Below, in pieces: positions 48,434 through 58,000 of a DNA stretch of 64,000 nucleotides (positions are counted from its first letter, which is position 1; the number at the start of each line of letters is the position of its first letter). A model generated the notes under the pieces. That model saw only the letters and a program-made list of their open reading frames with translations, was not told the origin of the DNA and made no database searches. The stretch lies in NCBI GenBank assembly GCA_963738425.1, contig CAVTWT010000010.1, forward strand, positions 65,963 through 129,962, written 5' to 3'. The DNA comes from CADEEN01 sp963738425 (GTDB lineage: Bacteria > Pseudomonadota > Gammaproteobacteria > Burkholderiales > Burkholderiaceae_C). The position numbers and the translations under genes are program-made.

Positions 48434-49830
48434 GACAGATCGATGAACTGCGGCGCCGGCAGCGACAGGTCATGCAGCATGCGTTGCCACGCCGCGCGGC
48501 GTTGCGTCAGGCGCAATTCGGCGTCGCTCGCCGCACCGGCACGTTGGCGCATGCCGGATTCGTCGACCAGCACCGACACGGCGACCTTGCGGGCGGCCAC
48601 CGCCGTGGCCAGCGCGCGCACGAACGCCCCATGCGTTTCGCGCTCGGGCGTCGCGGTGGCGGCAAACAGCGCGGCGACATCGGCATCGGCGTCTTCCAGC
48701 GCCGAGGGCGGCAATGCGTCTTCCGAGCCGAGCGGCAACATCGGCTTGATGTGGGGCTGCGCGCCGGGGCCGATGGCCTCCTGCAGAGCCTTCGGCAAGG
48801 CTTTGACTTGCGTCGCCGTGAGCGTGTAGCTGTACGGCAGCACGGTCACCGGGCGCGCCGTCGCCGGACCGTCGCGCAACAGCGCGCGGAAGTACGGCTC
48901 GTCGAGCGGCAACGCCAGTTGCGCCGCCGCGCGCCGCACACGCCAGGCCGACCATGCGGCCAACGCCAGCCGGGGCAAGACAACGAACAGCGCCAGCGTG
49001 ATCGCATACAGATGGATCCAGCGCGCCGCGCGCTCACCCGCACTGCCCTCGGCAAAACGCAGCTTCGCGATCTCTTCGATCGGCGGCACGGTGATGCCGG
49101 AGAGCGCCGTGGCCGGCGTGAACACGAGAGCCAATGTGCGCTGCACCTGCTCGGCATCGAGCCAGGTGCTGTCCCAACCGGCGCGGTAGTCGAACGCCAG
49201 GCCGAAAACGTACATCGATCCGATCACCAGCACAGCAAGCAGCGCCGCCGCCGCATGCATGACGCTGGCCACCCGCGCCTGCTGCACGCCACGGGTGCCG
49301 ACGGCCCACTCGGCGGCGAAGCGCGCGCGTGCAGCGATCAGCGGCGCCGCAGCACCGCGCGCCGAAAAGCGCGTGCGTGCATCCTCGATCGCGCGCGCCA
49401 TCCACGCCGAGGGGCCGCGACCGGCCGCAATCAGCAGCAACATGTAGACCACGAGATTCCACAGCAGCAGGGCCAACACCGGCGGCGCGAGCAGGTTGAT
49501 GCGGCGAGACGCGCCGAAGACGTCGCCGACGATGTACGCGGCAACAGCAACTGCCAGCAGCAGCAACAGCCAGCGCCACAGGCGCGGGCTGTTGCCGTCT
49601 TGCAGCGGCGCGCGCCAGGCCGCGTCGCGTGCGGCCAAGCGCTTGTGCGCCAGTTGCGCGCGCTTGATCACGTAGGCCTGCGCCTTGGCGCGGTCGCCGC
49701 CTTCGCCAACGGCGCGACGTGCTTCGCTGCTCGCCCAGGCGGCATCGGCATCGTCCCACGGCACGCCTTCCCGCGCGCCCTGCTCCACGGCACGCACCCA
49801 ACACACGCTGGCCAATTCGGCGTCGGTCAT
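48430..49830 (-). CDS. DUF2868 multi-pass membrane protein
   Basis: A 466-residue membrane protein with hydrophobic segments near 88-108, 113-135, 195-220 and 285-305, typical of DUF2868. The C-terminal 150 residues are soluble (VTVLPYSYTLTATQVKALP). It starts the DUF2868-DUF3482 pair and probably anchors the GTPase at the membrane; this is inference from linkage. The ATG at 49830 was chosen over an upstream in-frame start at 49902 that would overlap the ohr promoter gap. It is divergent from ohr with 86 bases between. Confidence 0.85.
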   Translation of the reverse strand: MTDAELASVCWVRAVEQGAREGVPWDDADAAWASSEARRAVGEGGDRAKAQAYVIKRAQLAHKRLAARDAAWRAPLQDGNSPRLWRWLLLLLAVAVAAYIVGDVFGASRRINLLAPPVLALLLWNLVVYMLLLIAAGRGPSAWMARAIEDARTRFSARGAAAPLIAARARFAAEWAVGTRGVQQARVASVMHAAAALLAVLVIGSMYVFGLAFDYRAGWDSTWLDAEQVQRTLALVFTPATALSGITVPPIEEIAKLRFAEGSAGERAARWIHLYAITLALFVVLPRLALAAWSAWRVRRAAAQLALPLDEPYFRALLRDGPATARPVTVLPYSYTLTATQVKALPKALQEAIGPGAQPHIKPMLPLGSEDALPPSALEDADADVAALFAATATPERETHGAFVRALATAVAARKVAVSVLVDESGMRQRAGAASDAELRLTQRRAAWQRMLHDLSLPAPQFIDLS

Positions 49831-49916
49831 GGTGAGAAATGAGTTGCCTTGTGCATGACCGGGATTCTGCGCGACTGGCACACTTTGCAGCCCCAGCCAC
49901 ACAACAGGAGCTCCCC

Positions 49917-50351
49917 ATGGCCATCGACACTGCTCTGTACACCGCCCAAGCCACTTCCACCGGCGGCCGCACCGGCACGACGAAGTCGTCCGACGGGCGC
50001 ATCAGCCTGAACCTGTCGACGCCGAAAGAGCTCGGCGGCGACAGCGGCCCCGGCACCAACCCCGAGCAGCTGTTTGCAGCCGGCTACTCGGCCTGCTTCA
50101 TCGGCGCCATGAAGGCCGTGGCCGCGCGGCAGAAGATCTCGCTGCCGTCAGAAGTCAGCAACACCGCCGAGGTGGCGATCGGCCCGATGACCGGCAAGGC
50201 CGGCGCGTTTTCAATCACGGTGTCGATGAAGATATCAGTGCCCGGCATGGACCGCGCCGCAGCCGAGAAGCTCGTCGCCGCCGCGCACGAGGTCTGCCCG
50301 TATTCGAACGCGACACGTGGCAATCTCGACGTGCAGATCAGCGTCGTCTGA
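49917..50351 (+). CDS. ohr: Organic hydroperoxide resistance protein Ohr
   Basis: Thiol peroxidase that reduces organic and fatty-acid hydroperoxides. The 144 residues carry both redox cysteines, in GYSACFIGAMK near 60 and VCPYSNATRGN near 124. The N-terminal ALYTAQATSTGGRTG is typical of Ohr. An AGGAG ribosome site lies seven bases before the ATG. No ohrR is adjacent and no clear OhrR palindrome is visible in the 86-base upstream gap. Confidence 0.94.
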   Translation: MAIDTALYTAQATSTGGRTGTTKSSDGRISLNLSTPKELGGDSGPGTNPEQLFAAGYSACFIGAMKAVAARQKISLPSEVSNTAEVAIGPMTGKAGAFSITVSMKISVPGMDRAAAEKLVAAAHEVCPYSNATRGNLDVQISVV

Positions 50352-50372
50352 TCTCCTTGCGCTGGCGAGGCG

Positions 50373-50390
50373 CTGTCACGGCGGCGTCAC
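50373..50390 (+). promoter_or_regulatory. Possible PHO box upstream of the phytase-like gene
   Basis: CTGTCAC, a four-base spacer, and GCGTCAC form a 7-4-7 direct repeat like the PhoB-binding PHO box (consensus half-site CTGTCAT/C). The first half matches well and the second has two mismatches. It lies 49 bases before the TTG start of a phytase-like esterase, a product that phosphate starvation could plausibly control. Confidence 0.3.
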
Positions 50391-50438
50391 GGTCGTTCAA
50401 TAAGGTGTCTGGTTTGCGACCCTGACCGGAGAAACTCC

Positions 50439-51827
50439 TTGCACCACCGTAGCGCCCTCGCCTGTGCCGCCATCGCCTGCAGCCTGACTGCCACGCCCGC
50501 GCTGGCTGCCCCTGCGTTCGTCAACGGCCTCGTCATCGATGCCAACACGCTCGATGCTTCGGGCGGCACGCTCGTCAACGACGGTCGCCTGGGCTTCTTC
50601 TCCGACATCTACTACGACGCTGCGCGCGGCGAATGGTGGGCGCTGTCGGACCGCGGTCCGGGCGGCGGCACGCTGCGCTACGAGACGCGCATCCACCGCT
50701 TCAAGCTCGACGTCGATCCCGCCACCGGCACGATCTCCAACTTCCAGGTTCTCAAGACGATCATCTTCCGCAAGGGCGGCAGCACGCTCGACGGCTTTGC
50801 GCCCGAGGCCCCCGGGCCGCTCGGCCTGGCGTTCGATCCTGAAGGCATCGTCGTGCACCCGCTGACCGGCCACCTGCTGGTGTCCGACGAATACGGCCCG
50901 TCGCTGCTCGAGATCAACAGCGCCGGGCAGGTGGTGCGGCGGTATGACACGCCGGCCAACCTGCTACCGCGCGATGCCGCCACCGGCACGGTCAATCACG
51001 CCAGCGACGTCGGCAACAACGCTGGCAAGCGCACCAATCGCGGCTTCGAGGGCCTGGCCATCAGCCCCGACGGCCGCACGGTGTACGCCATGCTGCAAAG
51101 CGCGATGCTCGACGAAGGTGGCAGCAGCGGCACGCTGAACCGCATCGTCGCCTTTGACACGCGCACCACGCGCGCCAAGGCGCAGTACGCCTACCGCATG
51201 GACGGCAGCTCGCAGGGACGCGGCATTTCAGCACTGGTGGCGATCAGCGACACCGAGTTCCTCGTCCTCGAACGCAACAACCGCGGTCTGGGTGTGCCGG
51301 ATGCCAACCTTTCGTCGCCGAACAAGAAGGTGTTTCACGTCAGTCTGGCCGGTGCCAGCGACGTCAGCGGCATCAACCTGGCGACGGCGGCCGCGGGCTC
51401 GTTCACGCTGGTCGCCAAGACAGCCGCGCCTTGGCTAGACCTCGCCAGCAGCGGCGCGCTGGCTCACCCATCGCTCGCCGAACTCGGCGGCGTGTCACCC
51501 GAGAAGTGGGAAGGCCTGACGGTCGGTCCGCAGCTCGCAGACGGCAGCTACCTCGTGCTGGCCGGCACCGACAACGACTACTCGGTGACTCAGAACGGCA
51601 CCGGCACGCAGTTCGACGTGTACTTCAAAGCCAACGGCAGCACGCCCAGCCGCATCCAGTGCGACATCGGCACCTTCGCCAATTGCCTGACGATCAATGG
51701 CGACGGCTCGCTCGGCGCTGGCGTGGCAGCGAACTTCGACTTCACCGGCTACCGCCTGATCCCTGGCGTGCTGCACGCCTACAAGGTCTCGGCCCAGGAC
51801 CTGGCGAACCTGGTGCGCCCGCGCTGA
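50439..51827 (+). CDS. Esterase-like activity of phytase family protein, exported
   Basis: A 462-residue predicted periplasmic or secreted protein of the phytase-like (esterase-like, pfam13449-type) family. A signal peptide of about 23 residues ends in ATPALA. The beta-propeller-like body has YYDAARGEWWALSDRGPG, GLAFDPEGIVVHP, SDEYGPSLLEI and RGFEGLAISPDGRTVYA, and later ERNNRGLG. The gene starts with TTG at 50439, preceded by GGAG at good spacing, and no ATG fits. It ends only 10 bases before the convergent HlyD gene, with no terminator visible between them. The true substrate (phytate, other phosphoesters) is untested. Confidence 0.82.
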   Translation: MHHRSALACAAIACSLTATPALAAPAFVNGLVIDANTLDASGGTLVNDGRLGFFSDIYYDAARGEWWALSDRGPGGGTLRYETRIHRFKLDVDPATGTISNFQVLKTIIFRKGGSTLDGFAPEAPGPLGLAFDPEGIVVHPLTGHLLVSDEYGPSLLEINSAGQVVRRYDTPANLLPRDAATGTVNHASDVGNNAGKRTNRGFEGLAISPDGRTVYAMLQSAMLDEGGSSGTLNRIVAFDTRTTRAKAQYAYRMDGSSQGRGISALVAISDTEFLVLERNNRGLGVPDANLSSPNKKVFHVSLAGASDVSGINLATAAAGSFTLVAKTAAPWLDLASSGALAHPSLAELGGVSPEKWEGLTVGPQLADGSYLVLAGTDNDYSVTQNGTGTQFDVYFKANGSTPSRIQCDIGTFANCLTINGDGSLGAGVAANFDFTGYRLIPGVLHAYKVSAQDLANLVRPR

Positions 51828-51837
51828 GGCGGCGCGG

Positions 51838-53207
51838 CTACCGCTCGCGTCCGGCCCGGCGCAGCACCTGCGTCACGGGTTCGGCCAGGTACTGCAGCGG
51901 CGTGCGCTCCTCGCCCTTGATGTAGACCTCGGCCGGCATGCCGGCCTGGAGCTTGAGCTCGCCCGCTTCGGCAAGCGACGCCGCGTCGGCCTCGACCACG
52001 GCGGTGTAGTACGGCTGGCCGCTGTTGCGGTCGACCAGGCGGTCCGGCGAGACGTAGAACACCGTGCCGGCCACCAAGCGCGTCGTCCGCGCCTTGAACG
52101 CCGTGAAACGGATCTCCGCCGCCTGGCCGCGCTGCACGCGGCTCACGTCTTCGGTGCGGATGCGGGCCTCGACCATCAGCCGCGGGTCGGTGGGCACGAT
52201 GTCGGCGATCGGCTCGCGCGGCGACACCATCGCGCCGGGCGACGTGAAGCTTCAGATTCATCACTTCGCCGCTGGCCGGCGCGGTGATCACCTGGCGCTG
52301 CGACGCATCGCTCGTCTTGCGCTGCTCCTGCTGGATTTCCGACAGGCGCGAGCTGGCCACCTTCAACTGGTCGCTGGCCTGCTGGCGGTAGTCGCCTTCG
52401 AGCGACTTGATGCGCAGGTCGTTGTCGAGTCAGGCGCTGCTCGACGCGGGCCAACTCGGAGCGCTTCTCCTCGAGCTTGACGCCGTAGTCGGCGACGCCG
52501 GCTTCGAGCTGCGAGATGCGTGTGGCCGAGATGAAACCGTCCTGCAGCAGGTTGCGGTTCGTCTCGAGCTCGGCCTTCTGGTGGCGCAGCGATTCAGCGG
52601 CCTGGGCAATCTGCGCTCGCAGCGCCTCGCGCTCCTGCGTCACGCGCTCGTGCTGCGAGCGCAGCAGCACGCTCTGGCCGACCAGAGCCTCGCGGCGCGC
52701 GGCAAACAAAGCCTTCTCCTTGGCGACATGCTCGGCCAAGCGCGCATCGCTCGCGGCAGCGGCCAGCACGTCGGCGGGCCAGGCAATCGCCGTGGCGAGC
52801 ATCTGCTCGGCCTCCAGCCGTGCCAGGCTGGCGCGCTCGGCGGCCACGCGGTAGGTCAGGCGATTCATGTCGGCATCGACCGAAACATCGCCCAGCACCA
52901 GCAGCGGCTGGCCCTGCTGCACGCGCTGGCCATCGCGCACCAGCACCTCGCGCACAGTGCCGCCCTCGGCATGCTGCACGGGGCGGCGGTCGAGATCGAC
53001 CTTGACGAAAGCCGCGGCAACCACGGCATCGGACAGCGGCGCGAAGGCGAGCCACGCCAGCACCGGCGCCAGGCCGAGCACGAGCACCAGGCCGGCGCTG
53101 CGCGCCAGACGTGCCGCTTCTGCCTGCTGCAGGCGCAGCGGCGCGCCAGCGTCATCGTCGGGCAAGGCCGGCGGGGGATTGATGGCTGCGTTCACTGCAG
53201 CGTTCAT
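51838..53207 (-). CDS. Type I secretion membrane-fusion protein, HlyD/PrtE family (two frame breaks)
   Basis: Periplasmic adaptor that links the ABC exporter to a TolC-type outer-membrane channel. Repaired length is about 455 residues. There is one membrane segment (about 37-57), then VQHAEGGTVREVLVRDGQRV (lipoyl-like), a long coiled coil (about 150-290), and the second lipoyl/beta-barrel part with ITAPASGEVMNL and VSPREPIADIVP. Two breaks occur, an extra base at 52430 (CTG A CTCGAC) and another at about 52246 (AAGCTTCACG for AAGCTCACG). With both removed the chain is continuous to RRAGRER. The start overlaps the ABC exporter stop by four bases. Confidence 0.88.
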
Positions 53208-54976
53208 GGCGCGATCCCCCGACCACCGTGAGCGCCCTTGCGCTGGATCGTGTCGAGCATGTCGACCACCCGTTCGCGTTGACTGAGCGTCGGCGCGGCG
53301 TCAACCGGCGCCGCTTGGCCGGCGCTCTTGGGTTGCTGCATCGCCTTCATCACGTCAGCAGCCGGGCCGTAGTGCTGCGTGCGGCCACCGTCGAGCACGA
53401 GCATCTTGTCGACATGCTGGATCAGCGTGTTCCTGTGCGTGACCACCACCACCGTGACCTGGCCGCGCAGGTCGCGCAGCGTGGCCGCGAGCGCGTTCTC
53501 GCCGGCGCCATCGAGGTTGGAGTTGGGTTCGTCCAGGATCAGCAGCTTGGGGTCGCCGTACAGCGCACGGGCCAAGGCGATGCGTTGGCGCTGACCGGGC
53601 GAGAGCAGCGCGCCGGCCGGGTCGACCGGCGTGTCGTAGCCCTCGGGCAGCGACAGGATCAGCTCGTGCACATGCGCGCGCTGCGCCGCCCGCACCACCT
53701 TGGCTGAATCGACGGCGCCGAGGCGCGCGATATTCTCGGCCACCGTGCCGTGAAACAGCTCCACGTCCTGCGGCACGTAGCCGAGGTGCGGGCCTAGGTC
53801 TTCGCGTGGCCACAACGACAGGTCGGCCTGGTCCAGGCGCACCGTGCCGGCACTGGCCTTCCACACCCCCGTGAGCAAGCGCACCAGCGTGCTCTTGCCG
53901 GCGGCGCTGGGGCCGATGATGGCGAGTGCCTCGCCGGGCTCGAGCTGAAGCGACACGCCGGCCAGCAGCATGCGTTCGCTGTTCGGGGCGCGGAACACCA
54001 GGCCCTGCGCCAGCAACTTGCCGGTGGGGGCCGGCAGCACCATGCGCTCGGGCTCGGCATCGCCTGCGGCCAGCAACTCACCGAGACGGCGGAACGCCGC
54101 GCGCCCTTCGGCCAGCACGCGCCAGCTACCGACCACCTGCTCCACAGGCGCGAGCGCACGGCCGAGCAACGTGGTGGTGGCGATCATGATGCCGGCCGTG
54201 GCCTCGCCGCGGATCACCAGCCAAGCCCCCAGGCCGAGGATCACCACCTGCACCGCCTGCCGCACCGTGCGCGCGGTCGCCGTCATCAGCACCGACTTGC
54301 GTGCCGTGGGGCCTTGCAATTCAGTGACCTCGGCGTTCTTCGCCCGCCAACGGCCGAGCAGTGCATCGGTCATGCCCATCGCCTGCGCCACCTCGGCGTT
54401 CTGCAAAGAGGCTTCGAGATAACGTGTAGCGTCGCCCGCAGCCTTCTGCAGCGATTCGATGTCACGCCGGGTCAGGAAGTCATTGGCCAGCGCCAGCCCA
54501 AGCATCAGCACCGCGGCTGCCGCCGCCGCCATGCCGAGCGCCGGGTGGGCGAGCCAGATCACGCCGACGTACACCACCACCCACGGCGCATCGAACAGCG
54601 CCAGCAGGCCCTGCGAGGAGAACAGCGCGCGCAACGAGGCCACATCGCGCAGGCCCTCGCTCGGCGGCCGGCCACTGCGCCGCGCGCCCTGCGCCACCGT
54701 GATACGCGCCACCGTGGGCGACAGCGCTTCGGCCACCAAGTTGCCGGCCACGCCCTGCAGGCGGCTGCGCAGGTAGTCCAGCGCGAGCAGCAGCGTCAAC
54801 GCAATGCCAACGCCGAGCAGCAGCACCAGTAGGGTGTCGCTGCTCTGGCTGGACAGCACGCGGTCGAAGACCTGTAGCATGAACAGCGCCGGCACCAGCA
54901 GCAGCAGGTTGACGAAAAAGGACAGGCCGGCGACTTGGATGAGCGGGCGTTTGAGGAGTGTCAGGAGCGGTTTCAT
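53204..54976 (-). CDS. Type I secretion system permease/ATPase (PrtD/HlyB-like)
   Basis: Inner-membrane ABC exporter for the RTX adhesin upstream. The 590 residues have an N-terminal transmembrane region (segments near 18-38, 46-66, 125-165, 240-280) and a C-terminal nucleotide-binding domain. Walker A GPSAAGKST is at 355-363, the signature LSPGQRQRIALARAL, and Walker B KLLILDEPNSNLD. There is no N-terminal C39-like domain, which places it with PrtD/AprD exporters. The tail after about 555 is Pro/Ala-rich. It lies 86 bases after the adhesin stop, on the same strand. Confidence 0.93.
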   Translation of the reverse strand: MKPLLTLLKRPLIQVAGLSFFVNLLLLVPALFMLQVFDRVLSSQSSDTLLVLLLGVGIALTLLLALDYLRSRLQGVAGNLVAEALSPTVARITVAQGARRSGRPPSEGLRDVASLRALFSSQGLLALFDAPWVVVYVGVIWLAHPALGMAAAAAAVLMLGLALANDFLTRRDIESLQKAAGDATRYLEASLQNAEVAQAMGMTDALLGRWRAKNAEVTELQGPTARKSVLMTATARTVRQAVQVVILGLGAWLVIRGEATAGIMIATTTLLGRALAPVEQVVGSWRVLAEGRAAFRRLGELLAAGDAEPERMVLPAPTGKLLAQGLVFRAPNSERMLLAGVSLQLEPGEALAIIGPSAAGKSTLVRLLTGVWKASAGTVRLDQADLSLWPREDLGPHLGYVPQDVELFHGTVAENIARLGAVDSAKVVRAAQRAHVHELILSLPEGYDTPVDPAGALLSPGQRQRIALARALYGDPKLLILDEPNSNLDGAGENALAATLRDLRGQVTVVVVTHRNTLIQHVDKMLVLDGGRTQHYGPAADVMKAMQQPKSAGQAAPVDAAPTLSQRERVVDMLDTIQRKGAHGGRGIAP

Positions 54977-55000
54977 GTGGCGGCAACTTGCGGCCAGAGA

Positions 55001-55031
55001 CTACCGCTCGCCTCTGCGAGGCGAGCGGTAG
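55001..55031 (-). terminator. Perfect hairpin between adhesin and exporter genes
   Basis: The 14-base arms CTACCGCTCGCCTC (55001-55014) and GAGGCGAGCGGTAG (55018-55031) pair perfectly around a TGC loop. On the transcript it comes 31 bases after the adhesin stop and about 25 bases before the exporter ATG. Only TCTCT follows, so it is not a classical U-tract terminator. It may attenuate or process the mRNA, so that adhesin is made in excess of exporter, as between hlyA and hlyB. Confidence 0.5.
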
Positions 55032-55062
55032 GAGTTGGCAGCTTCAAACTTGCCCCCCGGGG

Positions 55063-58000
55063 TCAGGGGATGACGACGAAGTCAGTGTTGTCGACCGTGC
55101 CGGAGACGCCGGTCAGCGTCAGCGTCGCAAACAAGATCCTGGCTCCAGCGCCGTTGCCGTCCGCGTCGTAGTAGAGGTTCCCGGTCGCGGTGTCGTACAG
55201 GATGAAGTCATTGCTATCGCCAGCCGCGCCGCCCACGTTGGCTGCGAAATTCGCGGCGGCAAGCGGTGTCCCACCGATTGGCGGGGTCGCGAAAGCTGTA
55301 AATATCGATTCGTCGAGGTGGATCTTGTCGGCCGCATTGGCGTCGAAGTCGCGGGTCGTGTCGACGTTGGTCGCGGCGTTCAATGCGCTGTCGAAGACGA
55401 AGGTGTCGTTGTCCGAGCCACCGACGAGCACATCATTGCCGTCGCCCCCGTTGAGTCTATCGGCACCCGCGCCTCCGACCACCAAGTCATTGCCGTTGCC
55501 GGCACTGATGCTGTCAGGGCCCGCGTTGCCAAACAGCAGGTCGTTTCCGTTGCCACCCAAGAGGGTCTCGGTCGCACCCGCAGCTGACGCGGCGATCACG
55601 TCTTCTTGTGGACCGCCGGACAGGTCCAGATCGAGCCGGTACGCCGTGGTCGAGAGGTTGTAGCCAAATACATTGCCACCGTTGGTGAACGAAATTTGCT
55701 CGACATTGGTGCTTCCGATGAAGTGATCATCCACGGTGATCTTCGTTGAGCCGACATCAATCACGAGATCGTTGCCGACACGCTCAAAATTGAGCGTCGA
55801 AATGACCGTGGTGTCGGTCGGCGGCGCAGTGAGAATTTCAATCTTGTCGCTCCCGCTGCCAGAATCGCGGATGAGATCCGTGCCATCGTTCAGTCCGAAC
55901 CGGTAGGTGTCGTTTCCGCCGGCGCTAAGCAGAATGTCATTGCCAGCGTTGCCGATCAGCGTTGTTCCACCGTTCGAGGTGACGATGATGTCGTCGCCTG
56001 ACGTGCCGTCGAGGTTGCCCGCGGTGTCCTGGGTCACATTGACGGCGCCCGATGCGCCGACTGTGGTTCCATCGGTCGCTTGGTAAGTGAATGAGCCCCC
56101 AGCCGTCGGCGAAGGATCGTTGACTGTGACGAAGCCGTTCGAACCGACGCCTGCCGTATGCGTTGCGCTCAGCCCAACCGCGCCGCCGACGCTGAAAATA
56201 TCCAGCGCACCGCCACCATCTGGGTCCACGTCGTTCGCAAGCAAGGCCCACTCCGGCACCACGAAGTTGGTTCCCAATGCGATGTTCGTGATCACGTTGT
56301 CGGTCACCGCGGCCGGTCCGTCGTTGGTGCCGTTGATCGTGATCGTTACCGTCTGCGTATCGGATGCGGCGTTGTTGTCAGTGCTCTGCACCGTGTAGGT
56401 CAGCGTCAGCGATTGACCAGGTGCGAGGTAGTCGAATGCCTGCGGCTGCGCCGCCGAGTTGAATGTCCACGTGAGGTTGTGCGTGTCGCCGGTGTCGCCT
56501 GCCAGGCCTGAACTTGGCGTGACATTGACCAATGCCAACAATTGCGAACTGCTCAACGCCAACCCGGTCGTTGTCCCCAACGCCACAACGGTCGTGACCG
56601 ACGAGGCAATGGTGTCGTTCAGGTCGACGTCCGTGACTGTCAGGGTGCCCGTGGCGCTCAAGCCGACATTGTTTTCGGTTAGGGTGGATGCAGCACTGTC
56701 AGTCGTGATGAGCTGGATGTTCGGGCTGTCGTTGGTGCCCGTGATCGTGATCGTCACCACCTGCGTGGCCGTCGCACCGAAGTCGTCGGTCACCGTGGCG
56801 GTGAAGCTGTCGGTCACGCTGGCGCCTTCGGCCAGCGCATCGGTGTCGCCGTCGCCGTTGGCCAGCGTGTAGCTCCACGCCCCGCCCGCCGTGATCGCGA
56901 AGCCGCCGTAGGTGCCCGTGGCGTTTCCGCTCCACGTCGCCGTGGCGCCCGTGTCCACGTCGCTCGAGCTCAGCGTGCCGCTGGCATCCGCATCGCCCGC
57001 CACCACCGTGCCGTTGTCCAGGTTGCCGGCCTCGATGGCCGTGCCTTCGTTGCCGCCCACCGCCGTCGTGATCACCGGGCTGTCGTTGGTGCCCGTGATC
57101 GTGATCGTCACCACCTGCGTGGCCGTCGCACCGAAGTCGTCGGTCACCGTGGCGGTGAAGCTGTCGGTCACGCTGGCGCCTTCGGCCAGCGCATCGGTGT
57201 CGCCGTCGCCGTTGGCCAGCGTGTAGCTCCACGCCCCGCCCGCCGTGATCGCGAAGCCGCCGTAGGTGCCCGTGGCGTTTCCGCTCCACGTCGCCGTGGC
57301 GCCCGTGTCCACGTCGCTCGAGCTCAGCGTGCCGCTGGCATCCGCATCGCCCGCCACCACCGTGCCGTTGTCCAGGTTGCCGGCCTCGATGGCCGTGCCT
57401 TCGTTGCCGCCCACCGCCGTCGTGATCACCGGGCTGTCGTTGGTGCCCGTGATCGTGATCGTCACCACCTGCGTGGCCGTCGCACCGAAGTCGTCGGTCA
57501 CCGTGGCGGTGAAGCTGTCGGTCACGCTGGCGCCTTCGGCCAGCGCATCGGTGTCGCCGTCGCCGTTGGCCAGCGTGTAGCTCCACGCCCCGCCCGCCGT
57601 GATCGCGAAGCCGCCGTAGGTGCCCGTGGCGTTTCCGCTCCACGTCGCCGTGGCGCCCGTGTCCACGTCGCTCGAGCTCAGCGTGCCGCTGGCATCCGCA
57701 TCGCCCGCCACCACCGTGCCGTTGTCCAGGTTGCCGGCCTCGATGGCCGTGCCTTCGTTGCCGCCCACCGCCGTCGTGATCACCGGGCTGTCGTTGGTGC
57801 CCGTGATCGTGATCGTCACCACCTGCGTGGCCGTCGCACCGAAGTCGTCGGTCACCGTGGCGGTGAAGCTGTCGGTCACGCTGGCGCCTTCGGCCAGCGC
57901 ATCGGTGTCGCCGTCGCCGTTGGCCAGCGTGTAGCTCCACGCCCCGCCCGCCGTGATCGCGAAGCCGCCGTAGGTGCCCGTGGCGTTTCCGCTCCACGTC

